DNA of 64,000 nucleotides, taken from contig JAGAPR010000051.1 of assembly GCA_017623155.1 (NCBI GenBank), positions 1-64,000 on the forward strand, written 5' to 3'. This DNA is from Prevotella sp. GTDB taxonomy: Bacteria > Bacteroidota > Bacteroidia > Bacteroidales > Bacteroidaceae. Each line of letters starts with the position of its first letter. Position 1 is the first letter of the stretch. The notes beneath the pieces were generated by a model, which saw nothing but the letters and a program-made list of their open reading frames with translations, was not told the origin of the DNA and did not search any database. Shown piece by piece: positions 1 through 9,160 of this stretch. The position numbers were made by a program, and so were the translations under genes.

Positions 1-290
1 AACCTACCATCCCTACGCCCCCTACACACCCTCTTCATTTCCAATTAGGCCGTAATTGCATTCCAATTAGGCCGTAATTGGAACGCAATAAGGCCGTAAA
101 TGCAATGCAATTACGGCCTTATTGCAGGGCAAAAACACCCGGAAATCATGCTCAACCCCGAATAATTGCAGCCCAACCCCGAAATAATGACACGAAAATG
201 TCAATTTAAATTCTCGGCTTTTTCTAAACGGTGACTTCAAGTCGCACTTTTTGCGTTTAACAATTACCCCTTAATTTTTACATTTATTAA
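1..290. repeat. Long intergenic repeat, copy 1 (truncated by the window edge)
   Basis: This segment is nearly identical to 12319-12608, with only scattered substitutions over about 275 bases before the two copies drift apart. It contains a four-unit GGCC array (41-128), short C-rich units around 131-185, and a small inverted repeat TGACA/TGTCA near 188-203. The other copy resembles this one from its first base here, so the true left end may lie outside the window. No open reading frame of note lies in it. Confidence 0.9.
41..128. repeat. Four-unit 22-bp GGCC array A
   Basis: Four consecutive 22-bp units run 41-62, 63-84, 85-106 and 107-128. Each carries GGCC flanked by AATTA/AATAA and GTAAT/GTAAA. 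The fourth unit reads in the opposite orientation, so GGCC centres fall at 49.5, 71.5, 93.5 and 116.5. The same design recurs at four other places in the window. Confidence 0.9.
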
Positions 291-360
291 AGAAAAGCCT
301 CTTTTTAATTTTCCCAAAGTGGAGAAACGAAGTGCAGGGTGAAGATTACCTTTATATTTA

Positions 361-432
361 GAATTCATAATTCATAATTCATAATTTAAGCTTTTAGCTT
401 AGAATTAATAATTCATAATTCACAATTTAATT
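361..432. repeat. AT-rich short tandem and inverted repeats
   Basis: Units of the type AATTCATAATTC recur about five times around a central AAGCTTTTAGCTT core, giving a weak hairpin. The rest of the 1-490 spacer holds array A and a probable -7 promoter box, TATTTTTG at 458-465, for the reductase gene. No gene is visible in the spacer. Confidence 0.6.
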
Positions 433-490
433 AATCAGCTAATTAATTAATATTTTGTATTTTTGCAAACAACGATAACAACAAAAGAAA

Positions 491-1477
491 ATGGAACAAT
501 ACACGGCAGACGGAAACAGATACGACGGACGGATGGAATACGCCCGATGCGGACGCAGCGGAGTGCTGCTGCCAAAGGTGAGTCTGGGCTTCTGGCACAA
601 CTTCGGCGGAACGGACGATTACGGCCGATGCCGAAAAATAGCACGCTACGCGTTTGACAACGGCATCACCCACTTTGACCTCGCAAACAACTACGGACCG
701 CCATACGGCAGTGCCGAGGAGACTCTGGGGCGGATGATGGACGACGATTTCCGACCATATCGCGACGAACTGTTCATCAGCACGAAAGCGGGATACGACA
801 TGTGGCCGGGACCATACGGCAACTGGGGGTCGAGAAAATATCTCATGGCGAGTCTCGACCAGAGTCTGCTACGAATGAAAATAGATTATGTAGACCTGTT
901 TTACAGTCACCGATACGACCCCGAGACACCGCTCGAAGAGACTTTACAGGCTCTCGCAGACACCGTGAAAGCGGGAAAGGCTCTCTACGTGGGTATATCG
1001 CGCTGGCCGTTGCACGCACTGAAAACAGCAGTGAAATACCTGCGCGAGCGCGACGTGCCGCTGCTCATCTATCAGGGACGGCTCAACATGATAGACAACG
1101 CGCCCGTGGACGAGGGGATAACCGAACTGTGCGAGCGCGAGGGAATAGGCTTCATATCGTTCTCACCGCTGGCACAGGGACTGCTCACCGACCGCTATCT
1201 GAACGGTATTCCCGCCGACAGCCGAATGTCGAAAGGAAAATTTCTGAAAGCCGACATGCTCACTCCCGAACTGCTCGAACAACTGAGAGCACTCAACGAC
1301 ACCGCCGCCAAGCGCGGAGAGACACTGGCCGAGATGGCACTGGCATGGGTGTTGCAGCACAAGGCGGTGACATCGGTGCTCGTGGGGGCAAGCAGCACCG
1401 GACAGCTTGCGGCCAACTTGAAATGTCTTAAAGCGGAGAAGATTCACCATTCACCGCTCACCATTCATCATGTATAG
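491..1477 (+). CDS. Aldo/keto reductase, YghZ/GapR-like
   Basis: NADPH-dependent aldo/keto reductase of 328 residues. The classic catalytic tetrad is visible: Asp63 and Tyr68 in the FDLANNYG segment, Lys99 in STKAG, and His140 in YSHRYD. The GPPYGSAEE and NWGSRKYL stretches are typical of the YghZ branch, whose E. coli member reduces L-glyceraldehyde 3-phosphate and methylglyoxal. The substrate here is not proven. The protein is cytosolic, with no signal peptide. A promoter-like TATTTTTG lies at 458-465. The last dozen codons (IHHSPLTIHHV) are written by a CATTCACC-type intergenic repeat rather than family sequence, and they overlap the start of the next gene by 8 bases, suggesting co-transcription. 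Confidence 0.9.
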   Translation: MEQYTADGNRYDGRMEYARCGRSGVLLPKVSLGFWHNFGGTDDYGRCRKIARYAFDNGITHFDLANNYGPPYGSAEETLGRMMDDDFRPYRDELFISTKAGYDMWPGPYGNWGSRKYLMASLDQSLLRMKIDYVDLFYSHRYDPETPLEETLQALADTVKAGKALYVGISRWPLHALKTAVKYLRERDVPLLIYQGRLNMIDNAPVDEGITELCEREGIGFISFSPLAQGLLTDRYLNGIPADSRMSKGKFLKADMLTPELLEQLRALNDTAAKRGETLAEMALAWVLQHKAVTSVLVGASSTGQLAANLKCLKAEKIHHSPLTIHHV

Positions 1478-2111
1478 AACAACAACGATAATAATACTGC
1501 TTCTCGCCCTGTGCGCCACGCAGGCCGTGGCACAGAAAAACGGGAAGACAAACCCGGAAGACAGGGAACCGGACATGGACAACCCCACGTTTGTACCGAT
1601 GGTAAAGGTGGGGAAGGTGCTCGACGGTGGCGACAGCATACAGTATATGGAGATGAACAACGTATACGTGTATCCCGAACCGGTGTTTAAAAACGAGCGA
1701 CAGGCACGAAACTACTCGCTGCTGGTGAGAAACGTGAAGAAAGTGCTGCCCATAGCGAAGGAAGTAAACCGGATTATCATCGAGACATACGAATATCTCG
1801 AGACGCTGCCCGACAAGAAATCGCGCGACGAACACTTGAAAAAGGTGGAAGACGGAATATACAAACAGTATAAGCCGAGGATGAAAAAACTGACCTACTC
1901 GCAGGGCAAACTGCTCATAAAACTCGTTTACCGCGAGTGCAACTCATCGTCGTACGACATCCTCAAAGCATTTCTCGGACCAATCCGCGCCGGCATGTGG
2001 CAGGCGTTCTCGTCTATCTTCGGCGCCAACCTCAACAAGGAATACAAGCCGGAAGAAACCGACCGCCTCACCGAACGCGTGGTGCTGATGGTGGAATCGG
2101 GACAGATTTGA
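1470..2111 (+). CDS. DUF4294 family exported protein
   Basis: A 213-residue protein with an N-terminal signal peptide (hydrophobic run IIILLLALCATQAVA, likely cleaved before QKNG). The mature part matches the Bacteroidetes DUF4294 family, with the block VYVYPEPVFKNERQARNY followed by a basic, helical middle and the conserved LIKLVYRECNSSSYDILK segment. The function is unknown; the predicted location is periplasm or outer envelope. It overlaps the reductase gene by 8 bases, so the two probably form a small operon. The family is widespread in Bacteroidetes and usually single-copy. Confidence 0.8.
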   Translation: MYRTTTIIILLLALCATQAVAQKNGKTNPEDREPDMDNPTFVPMVKVGKVLDGGDSIQYMEMNNVYVYPEPVFKNERQARNYSLLVRNVKKVLPIAKEVNRIIIETYEYLETLPDKKSRDEHLKKVEDGIYKQYKPRMKKLTYSQGKLLIKLVYRECNSSSYDILKAFLGPIRAGMWQAFSSIFGANLNKEYKPEETDRLTERVVLMVESGQI

Positions 2112-2126
2112 ATTACGAATTCGTAA

Positions 2127-2774
2127 TTAATAAAAGTATTCTTTCAGCTGCGAAGCATAAGAAGCAAGAGCCTCGCAACTGCTGTTGCCAAAACGTTTCC
2201 ATATCTGTTGGCAGGGCAGAAGATACGGACTGAACACCACGTCGGCACGATTAAGATATGGGTCGCAATGCTGATATACATCCATTATGTCGGAAACATC
2301 GGACGGACGCAGGCCGATGAGCCGCGAAAGCTCGACAATCTCGGGCGTATCGGGCACCATAGTAATCGGTGTGAGGCGGAAATAAAGGTCGAGAATGAGT
2401 ATGAGCATCACCGGAGTGACAGGCAGACCGTCGGCCACGGGGCGGAAATCGCACTCGAAAGTCTCGTTTGTCTCCACGCCGTCATAGAAGTGCCCCGAGC
2501 TGTTAAAGCCGCTCATGGCACGCAAAAGAGCCACGGCACGGGACAGTTTCCGGGGATTTGAACCGTAAGTACGCCACAGACGCTCCATCCGCGGAGTGTC
2601 CGCATTGGCAATGGAACACATCCGGGCAAACAAGACAACGGGAGGAATATGCAGCTCAAGGCACAATTCCACCATCGGGCGACTGTACATCGGCTTCACG
2701 CCGACAGGACGACGAAGATACAACTGCATAAGCATCAGCCAATAATCATCGTGCCATACATACGGTTTTGACAT
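2127..2774 (-). CDS. Conserved-looking protein of unknown function
   Basis: A 215-residue protein that I do not recognise. It is rich in Leu, Arg and Met, with no signal peptide and no clear membrane segment. It looks helical, with repeated LxxL patterns and a Cys-containing C-terminal half (HCDPYLNRADVVFSPYLLP). Codon usage matches the neighbouring housekeeping genes, and the frame is open over its full length, which supports a real gene. It is divergent from the phosphatase gene at 2901. The shared 126-bp spacer has back-to-back TATATTTG boxes, one on each strand (minus-strand box at 2809-2816). Confidence 0.7.
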   Translation of the reverse strand: MSKPYVWHDDYWLMLMQLYLRRPVGVKPMYSRPMVELCLELHIPPVVLFARMCSIANADTPRMERLWRTYGSNPRKLSRAVALLRAMSGFNSSGHFYDGVETNETFECDFRPVADGLPVTPVMLILILDLYFRLTPITMVPDTPEIVELSRLIGLRPSDVSDIMDVYQHCDPYLNRADVVFSPYLLPCQQIWKRFGNSSCEALASYASQLKEYFY

Positions 2775-2804
2775 AGTTCTTTATTATAATTATGGTAGGT
2801 TAGT

Positions 2805-2836
2805 TTTGCAAATATACGATTTATTTTCTATATTTG
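2805..2836 (+). promoter_or_regulatory. Bacteroidetes-type promoter for the phosphatase gene
   Basis: TTTG at 2805-2808 (-33 box) lies 20 bp upstream of TATATTTG at 2829-2836 (-7 box). A minus-strand TATATTTG (2816-2809) faces the other way, forming a near-symmetric divergent promoter pair. Confidence 0.7.
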
Positions 2837-2900
2837 CAGTGTCGGTAGGTCTTTTATTGCCGCAATACCGACAAATTACTACCTATAAAACAACATAAAC

Positions 2901-4193
2901 ATGAGAAAAACATTCATCGCCGCCATAATACTGTTGGCATCGTTAAGCGCCGGAGCACAATCGGTGCGCAAGGAAATAAGCGAGAACCTGCACCTCTCGG
3001 CAAGCAACCATCTCGCATATCCAAACCCGATACCGGGCGCAATGACACCTGCCCCGAACAATAAAAAACCGTTTTACATCAGCCACTACGGTCGACACGG
3101 GTCGAGATTTCTCATCGGACGCGACGAATATGACGAGCCATACGACATACTGGCCAAGGCCGACAGCGCAGGAGCACTCACCGACACGGGGCGCGACGTG
3201 CTCAAACGGATTGCCGCACTGCGCGAGGAGGCGAGCGGACGGCTCGGCGAACTGACACCGCTCGGAGCGAGACAGCACCGGGACATCGCCAAAAGAATGT
3301 ATCAACGGTTTCCCGAAATATTCGCCGGCAACGCCAACGTGGACGCCAAGAGCACCGTGGTGATAAGGTGCATTCTCTCGATGGAGAACGAACTGCTGCA
3401 ACTCACGGCTCTCAACCCGGAAATAAACACAAGGCACGACGCCAGCGAACACGACATGTACTACATGAATTTCAACGACAAAAAGCTGAAAAAGAAGCGG
3501 ATGCCGAAAAACGCAGAGCAGGTATACAAAGACTTCTGCAAGGCTTATCCCACACATGCAAGGCTCATGACGGTGCTGTTCGGCGACACGGCGTATGTCA
3601 ACAAAAACGTGAATGCCGAAAAGTTGAGCGACCGACTGTTCAAGATTGCATCCAACATACAGAACTGCGAGTCGAGAAGCGACATCACGCTATACGACAT
3701 TTTCACCGATGAAGAACTCTATCTGAACTGGAAAAAAAACAACGTGAGGTGGTATATGACGTACGGCGCGTGCCCGTTAAACGGCGGGACACAACCTTTC
3801 ACGCAGCGAAACCTGCTCAGACGCATCATCGAAGAGGCCGACAGTTGCATCGCGCTGCCCAAACCGGGAGCCACATTGCGCTTCGGACACGAGACAATGG
3901 TGCTGCCGCTGACATGCCTTCTCGGCATAAACGGTTATGACATGGCGGTGGACGACATGGAAAAACTCGAGAAAAAAGGATGGGTAAACTACCGGATATT
4001 CCCGATGGGAGCCAACATCCAGCTGGTTTTCTACCGCGAAAACCCACAGGATGACGACGTGATATTCAAGATATTACTCAACGAAAACGAGGCAACGCTG
4101 CCCATAAAGACCAACATCGCCCCGTATTATCACTGGAAAGATTTTCGCGAATACTATCTGAACAAAATCAAATCGTTCGAATTAAAGGAATGA
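2901..4193 (+). CDS. Secreted histidine acid phosphatase (MINPP/phytase-like)
   Basis: A 430-residue exported phosphatase of the histidine phosphatase superfamily, branch 2. The signal peptide is MRKTFIAAIILLASLSAGAQ. The catalytic RHGSR motif lies at residues 65-69, with His66 the expected phospho-acceptor. The proton-donor region LRFGHE is at 326-331, the HE form used by MINPP-type enzymes. Bacteroides MINPP homologues remove phosphate from inositol hexakisphosphate, and a similar periplasmic or surface phosphate-scavenging role is likely. The length fits the family. It is transcribed alone from the promoter at 2805-2836 and ends at a strong hairpin shared with the convergent sufE-like gene. 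Confidence 0.85.
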   Translation: MRKTFIAAIILLASLSAGAQSVRKEISENLHLSASNHLAYPNPIPGAMTPAPNNKKPFYISHYGRHGSRFLIGRDEYDEPYDILAKADSAGALTDTGRDVLKRIAALREEASGRLGELTPLGARQHRDIAKRMYQRFPEIFAGNANVDAKSTVVIRCILSMENELLQLTALNPEINTRHDASEHDMYYMNFNDKKLKKKRMPKNAEQVYKDFCKAYPTHARLMTVLFGDTAYVNKNVNAEKLSDRLFKIASNIQNCESRSDITLYDIFTDEELYLNWKKNNVRWYMTYGACPLNGGTQPFTQRNLLRRIIEEADSCIALPKPGATLRFGHETMVLPLTCLLGINGYDMAVDDMEKLEKKGWVNYRIFPMGANIQLVFYRENPQDDDVIFKILLNENEATLPIKTNIAPYYHWKDFREYYLNKIKSFELKE

Positions 4194-4200
4194 AGAGTAA

Positions 4201-4276
4201 AAGAATTTGCTGCCGCGGTGGCTTTGTATATCTGTTTTTAGATTACAAAATAATGTCACTGCGGCAGCAAATTCTT
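4201..4276. terminator. Bidirectional hairpin terminator
   Basis: A 20-bp stem pairs 4201-4220 with 4257-4276, containing one G-T wobble, around a 36-nt loop. It sits between the stop codons of two convergent genes (2901 + and 4283 -). Adjacent GAAGAATGAAGA-type repeats extend the pairing. Confidence 0.7.
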
Positions 4277-4282
4277 CATTCT

Positions 4283-4708
4283 TCACTCTTCATTCTTCAT
4301 TTTATAAGCCAGCGCATACATTCTCATCTGCTTCACCATGGCCAGCAATCCGTTGCTGCGCGTGGGGCTCAGATGCTCTTTCAAGCCGATACGGTCGATG
4401 AAATACAGGTCGGCATCGAGTATTTCGGCCGGCGTGTGACCGCTGAGAACACGGATGAGCAACGCCACTATGCCCTTGACAATGAGTGCGTCGCTCTCTG
4501 CCGTGAAGTCTATCACACCGTCATGATAGTCGGCTTGCAGCCACACACGGCTCTGACAGCCGTCAATCAGGTTGTTTTCCGTCTTGTACTTGTCGTCCAA
4601 CGGTGCCTGTTCGTTGCCCAAATCGATGAGCAACTGATACTTGTCCATCCAATCGGTGAAGTCTGAAAACTCCTCGATTATCTCGTCTTGAAGTTCGTTT
4701 ATTGTCAT
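4283..4708 (-). CDS. sufE: SufE family cysteine-desulfurase partner
   Basis: A 141-residue cytosolic SufE-type protein that accepts sulfur from a SufS-like cysteine desulfurase for Fe-S cluster assembly. The persulfide-forming Cys51 lies in the family motif LIDGCQSRVW, followed by the expected DGVIDFTAESDALIVKG and GLKEHLSPTRSNGL segments. Length is normal. It stands alone, with no suf operon nearby. Its last codons (KMKNEE-stop) coincide with a GAAGAATGAAGAG repeat that continues downstream. Confidence 0.9.
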   Translation of the reverse strand: MTINELQDEIIEEFSDFTDWMDKYQLLIDLGNEQAPLDDKYKTENNLIDGCQSRVWLQADYHDGVIDFTAESDALIVKGIVALLIRVLSGHTPAEILDADLYFIDRIGLKEHLSPTRSNGLLAMVKQMRMYALAYKMKNEE

Positions 4709-4746
4709 TGTCGTAGCTATTATTCTATCTGCTGATATTGTTTTTA

Positions 4747-5727
4747 TTATATATCACTCGCTATAATGTTGTCCGGACAAATCCCATCAAACTCTTTTGG
4801 CATCGCGCTCGGCATGAGAATATCCATAAGCCGCTTGCCTTTGGGCTTCCTTCCATAAGAGAACTTAAACCGGTTATGACTTATAAACATGGCATAAAAC
4901 AGTTTTTCACGCAGTGTCATATCTCTTTTGGGTATGAGAACGGTAATGTTTGAATTAGGAACGAAATCGCAAACAGACACGTATGAATAGGTGTGACTGC
5001 CCTGTCCGTCGGTGGAGACATAGAGAGTACCTGCGGGATATATCTCATCAGGTGCAAACATATTCTTGTTTACATATGCATCGATACTCGTGGATTGCTT
5101 GTATGACGGGCGGATATACGGTATCCAATTCTCGTTTTTCTTATAAGATAAGCGCTTAACGCCGCCCGAAAAGATGCCGTTCCGCGGCTTGAAAAGCGAA
5201 GAAAGAGGCACCATCTCCGGCTCACCGGTTGCCACGTCGTCACTCTTAACATGCAAATCTGACAAATCAAGCCTGCCTATCATTGCCTGTTCCGTATCTT
5301 TTATCGAGAAGTTTGCCACAAATATCTCTGCTTCTTCGAGCGTCGGCACTTTTATAAACGGTAGCGTTATATTTGCCTGACGCCCGTATGAGTACTTAAA
5401 TTTATTCATGCGCAGGCAATGGCAATAGAACAATTTAACCTCGTCTGACATATCTTTCTTAGGCGAAAGCACCATTATATGATATGCAGTTATAAACTTT
5501 TCCGTTTGCAAAAATGCTTCCATCACACTTCCACTTACGGCAACTGTTATCAGTCCTTCATCGAAAAGAGGCGTAATTAAAGGCTTTCTCACCTTTGCTA
5601 CTACACCATTGTTCTTTGAAGTTCGTGCAATAAAACTTACTCCAATATTGCTTTTCTTCAAAGCATTAAGTTCAAGTCCATTACCATACCTTACATCAAA
5701 AAGTTCTTCCAAAGCACATGTCTTCAT
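4747..5727 (-). CDS. Specificity (S) subunit of a BcgI-like type IIB restriction-modification system
   Basis: A 326-residue protein built as two similar halves, each a target-recognition module. The first half ends with NKFKYSYGRQANITLPFIKVP-like sequence (about residues 108-128) and the second with NRFKFSYGRKPKGKRLMDILMP-like sequence (about 290-311), an internal duplication typical of specificity subunits. The size is close to the BcgI B subunit. Its ATG overlaps the stop of the upstream nuclease-methylase gene by 4 bases (ATGA), so the two are translationally coupled. Together they should recognise a bipartite DNA site. The region is AT-richer than its neighbours, which fits horizontal acquisition. 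Confidence 0.8.
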   Translation of the reverse strand: MKTCALEELFDVRYGNGLELNALKKSNIGVSFIARTSKNNGVVAKVRKPLITPLFDEGLITVAVSGSVMEAFLQTEKFITAYHIMVLSPKKDMSDEVKLFYCHCLRMNKFKYSYGRQANITLPFIKVPTLEEAEIFVANFSIKDTEQAMIGRLDLSDLHVKSDDVATGEPEMVPLSSLFKPRNGIFSGGVKRLSYKKNENWIPYIRPSYKQSTSIDAYVNKNMFAPDEIYPAGTLYVSTDGQGSHTYSYVSVCDFVPNSNITVLIPKRDMTLREKLFYAMFISHNRFKFSYGRKPKGKRLMDILMPSAMPKEFDGICPDNIIASDI

Positions 5728-7586
5728 TCCCCGTCCTCCTTTTCATCTTCGTTTTCACCTGTATTCTCGTTGCATTTAAGTTTGAAGAGAATGAAATTCT
5801 TAACCGTTTCCTCAAAGTCCGACAGACTCAGCTTGTCGTAATCGGCATCCAGATATGCTTCGGCACACCATTCCATATCAGCCGTAACCTCCTGCATAAC
5901 ACTGAATTCCTTTATCACTTCATGGTTGATATAGGCATTAACCCATGACTTCCTTATATTGTCCCAAACGTGATTGGCATCAACCCGGCCGACGTTCTTC
6001 TTCTTTACAAACCCGTCGTTGCGGCAATAGCCGAACCATGTCTTCTTTCCAGCAGGATGAGGAATACCCGCCGTTATTACGACAGCACACGTAACGGTAT
6101 TTACTTTGGAGTTTACGAAAAGTTCTTCGGGGAGTGAAAGCACAGCCTCAAGCGTATTATTTTCGAGTATTTTGCCCTTCAATACACATGAAGCACCCTT
6201 TGTATCGTTGACACAACTTATAGGCATTATGGCCACACACTTGCCTCCACGCTTTAACATCGACAGGTTGTTGAGCACAAACTCCAACTCTTCGACTCCC
6301 TTTCCTTTATTCTTATAAGGAGGATTGAGCAACCCGACGGTCGGTCCGAACTTGCTTTTTATGGCTTCAGCATCTTGTTTGAAGCAATCGCCGAGCGTTA
6401 TATTGGTACGCCCGTCGCGATGGATTATCATGTTTGAGATGAGCAACGTATATATGTCATCATCGTATTCTATGCCTAAAAGCTGCCTGTTCTTTATCTC
6501 ATCTTCCTTCCTTATGTCACCGTTGGCATCTTCGAGCATCTTTTTCATCGCGCTCACGAGGAAGCCTCCCGTTCCGGCACAGTTGTCGATAACCACGCTA
6601 TCCTTATCCACTCCGGCCAATTCCACAAACAGCTGGGTTATGTGCGGCGGCGTGAGAACGATGCCGAGACCTTTGTCGTTGTTGGCATAGCGCAGAAACT
6701 CCACATAGAACTGGCTTACGGTGTCTATATATTTATGCGTCACCATAAACCCGTTTATACGTTTATCGGCCTCAGAAATAAGGTCTGTAAGAAACGCCTT
6801 GCCATCTTTTTCGTTGTTTATGCCAGAATTGGTAGTTATAAAATCGTATCCTTTCTTCAAGGCTTCTTTGTTTCTTTCAGGCACATCCGACTTGTCAAGC
6901 TCCACACATATCGCACCGTAAAGATTGCCGACAAGTTTGTCTACGGTATCATAATCTTTGTATTCGGCCTTGAAACGCTCATTCCTCAGTGCCATGAGTA
7001 TTCCGCTTATGAGTAGCGCACGCTTAGATTCTTTTATCTTCCGCTCATGCAACTCCTCGTTAAGATCTTTCGTATAGCCTATAAGTTCGTTAAAATCCTG
7101 ATTGAATTTATAGGTGCTGGAGTTCAATCCATCACGATAACTTCCAAAAGGTAATATGGTATTATTGAAGTATTTGTGCGCCTTTGAGGTATCACGTATC
7201 TGTATATAGTGGGAAATGGAAACAAGATTTTTGCTCTCACCGCTAAAGCCGATGGCTATTACATCATATTCTTTCGACAAAAACGATGCGTATAACAATG
7301 CACCGTCAACAGCATAATCCTTGAAACTGTCTTGTGACGGAGACTCATGCTTAGCTATATCAGCCTTGCATTCCACCACGATTACGATATCGGTATGTTC
7401 CGTTGAGGTGATAATAAAGTCCGGGAATCCTTTTCCTATACCCGATTTTGAAGCATTTCTCAGTAGCTTCTGTATCTTCTTATTATCTGATTTCTGCTCC
7501 TCCACTATCATATGTTCATTATTATAATAGCCGGTCGCACGCAGAAGCTCACGAAAAACATTCATTGTCTTTGCTTCGTTTGCCAT
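5724..7586 (-). CDS. Nuclease-methyltransferase (A) subunit of a BcgI-like type IIB system
   Basis: About 620 residues combining cleavage and modification in one chain. N-terminal PD-(D/E)xK nuclease: GFPDF with Asp56, then VVECKAD with Glu72 and Lys74. A helical linker follows, then an N6-adenine methyltransferase with SAM motif DNCAGTGGF (334-342) and catalytic NPPY (421-424). The order and length match BcgI A, whose partner is a separate specificity subunit, as here. I chose the ATG at 7586 over the upstream in-frame ATG at 7652, because a minus-strand TATCTTTG promoter box (7616-7609) lies between them. Expected activity: methylates adenine in a bipartite site and cuts unmodified DNA on both sides. 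A plain type I HsdM is less likely because of the fused nuclease motif. Confidence 0.85.
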   Translation of the reverse strand: MANEAKTMNVFRELLRATGYYNNEHMIVEEQKSDNKKIQKLLRNASKSGIGKGFPDFIITSTEHTDIVIVVECKADIAKHESPSQDSFKDYAVDGALLYASFLSKEYDVIAIGFSGESKNLVSISHYIQIRDTSKAHKYFNNTILPFGSYRDGLNSSTYKFNQDFNELIGYTKDLNEELHERKIKESKRALLISGILMALRNERFKAEYKDYDTVDKLVGNLYGAICVELDKSDVPERNKEALKKGYDFITTNSGINNEKDGKAFLTDLISEADKRINGFMVTHKYIDTVSQFYVEFLRYANNDKGLGIVLTPPHITQLFVELAGVDKDSVVIDNCAGTGGFLVSAMKKMLEDANGDIRKEDEIKNRQLLGIEYDDDIYTLLISNMIIHRDGRTNITLGDCFKQDAEAIKSKFGPTVGLLNPPYKNKGKGVEELEFVLNNLSMLKRGGKCVAIMPISCVNDTKGASCVLKGKILENNTLEAVLSLPEELFVNSKVNTVTCAVVITAGIPHPAGKKTWFGYCRNDGFVKKKNVGRVDANHVWDNIRKSWVNAYINHEVIKEFSVMQEVTADMEWCAEAYLDADYDKLSLSDFEETVKNFILFKLKCNENTGENEDEKEDGE

Positions 7587-7608
7587 AACATAATATTCTT
7601 TTATTTCA

Positions 7609-7616
7609 CAAAGATA
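7609..7616 (-). promoter_or_regulatory. -7 box for the restriction-modification operon
   Basis: TATCTTTG on the minus strand, about 22 bases upstream of the chosen start. A degenerate -33 element (GTTG) lies about 18 bp further upstream. Confidence 0.5.
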
Positions 7617-7751
7617 GCGTTTTTTGTATAAAAACAACACGCTCCGATACATTTTATTTTTTATGTATCGAGAAATGTATATGGATATTTTTTTGTATTT
7701 AGTGCCATTGTCGCAAAGAGGCGCAATTGATTGGTGTTTTTTTTGAACACG

Positions 7752-9011
7752 TCAGTTGGTCTCACCGCCCACCTTATCCACCCTGAACAGCTTGTCGCTC
7801 GGCCTCACCTTGTCAGGAACGGCGACGGATACGCGCGTGCCTTTGCGGGCAATGTCGATCGGTCCGTGGTCGCCGTGTATCTCGGCGGCGTCGATATACA
7901 TCGCGCCGGTGGTGGGACCGGTGACAAGCAGCTTGTCGCCCACGGCAAACTCGGCGGCATCTACGGTGAACTCGGCAACGCCGAGGCGGCTGAAATACTT
8001 CACTCCGCGGCCCACGTATACCTTGCGCTCGGTGGCGCATGAGCCGTAGTGGCGGTTCCATTCGCCGAGCGTCTGCCCCTGATAGTATCCGTCCCAGAAT
8101 CCGCGGTTGAACACTGTGGCGAGCCGTTCGTCCCATTTGTCTTTCTTTTCCTCGGTGAACGTGCCGTCGAGAACGGAGGCAATGGCCTCCTTGTAGCATC
8201 TCACGACGGTGGAAACATATTCCGGTCCGCGGGCGCGCCCCTCTATCTTGAACACCCGCACGCCCGCTTTCATCATCCGGTCGATGAAGCGCACGGTTTT
8301 CAAATCCTTGGGACTCATGATATATTTGTTGTCTATGGCGAGCTGCTCGTTTGTCTCGTTGTCGGTGACAGTGTACGAGCGGCGGCATATCTGCACGCAT
8401 TCGCCGCGGTTTGCGCTGCGGTTTGCCTCGTGAAGACTCATATAGCACTTGCCGCTGATGGCCATGCACAGCGCGCCGTGGCAGAACATTTCTATGCGCA
8501 CGAGGTTGCCGGAAGGTCCGCAGATATGTTCTCGCTCGATGGCACGGTGTATTTCTTCCACCTGCTCCATGCGCAGTTCGCGTGCCAATACCACCACATC
8601 GGCAAAGCGGGCATAGAAGCGCAGTGCCTCGACATTGCCGATATTAAGCTGCGTGCTGAGGTGAACCTCCACTCCTACTTCGCGACAATACGTCATCACG
8701 GCCACGTCGCCGGCTATAACCGCCGATATTCCCGCTTCCTTGGCGGCATCTATCGTGCGGCGCATTATGTCCATGTCCTCGTCGTATATGATGGTATTCA
8801 CCGTGAGATAGGTTTTTATTCCCTTACCGCGACATGTGTCGGCGATTTCCCGCAGGTCGTCGACAGTGAACTCGTTTGCCGAGTGTGCCCTCATGTTCAG
8901 CCGGCCGATGCCGAAATACACCGACCCCGCTCCGGCCTGTATTGCCGCTGCGAGACTGTCGCGTGAGCCTACGGGAGCCATTATTTCAAAATCGTTTATC
9001 GTATGTTCCAT
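7752..9011 (-). CDS. U32 family protein, TrhP/YegQ-like tRNA hydroxylation factor
   Basis: A 419-residue member of the peptidase U32 family. The family core motif is present: EMFCHGALCMAISGKCYMS at residues 174-192, with conserved His178 and cysteines, followed by NRGECVQICRR. The N-terminal barrel opens with MAPVGSRDSLAAAIQAGA. E. coli YegQ/TrhP acts in prephenate-dependent 5-hydroxylation of U34 in tRNA, and that role is the best guess; the old collagenase label is doubtful. It lies downstream of rnc on the same strand, separated by a strong hairpin, so it probably has its own transcript. Cytosolic. Confidence 0.85.
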   Translation of the reverse strand: MEHTINDFEIMAPVGSRDSLAAAIQAGAGSVYFGIGRLNMRAHSANEFTVDDLREIADTCRGKGIKTYLTVNTIIYDEDMDIMRRTIDAAKEAGISAVIAGDVAVMTYCREVGVEVHLSTQLNIGNVEALRFYARFADVVVLARELRMEQVEEIHRAIEREHICGPSGNLVRIEMFCHGALCMAISGKCYMSLHEANRSANRGECVQICRRSYTVTDNETNEQLAIDNKYIMSPKDLKTVRFIDRMMKAGVRVFKIEGRARGPEYVSTVVRCYKEAIASVLDGTFTEEKKDKWDERLATVFNRGFWDGYYQGQTLGEWNRHYGSCATERKVYVGRGVKYFSRLGVAEFTVDAAEFAVGDKLLVTGPTTGAMYIDAAEIHGDHGPIDIARKGTRVSVAVPDKVRPSDKLFRVDKVGGETN

Positions 9012-9033
9012 TGCTTTTTTGCTTAGTTAAGAG

Positions 9034-9110
9034 TTCATAGTGCAGAGTGATGAGTGATGATTACCATCATGGCTTGAAAGTAATCATCACTCATCACTCT
9101 GCACTATGAA
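9034..9110. terminator. 31-bp perfect hairpin built from inverted GTGATGAGT repeats
   Basis: 9034-9064 pairs perfectly with 9080-9110 around a 15-nt loop. It lies between the end of rnc and the start of the U32 gene, both on the minus strand, so it is placed to end rnc transcripts. The arms contain the GTGATGAGTGATGATTAC motif seen after several other genes. A further partial copy lies at 9111-9140. Confidence 0.65.
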
Positions 9111-9160
9111 TTCTGCACTCATCACTCTGTACTCTGAATTCATTTTCAAACAACCCCCTT

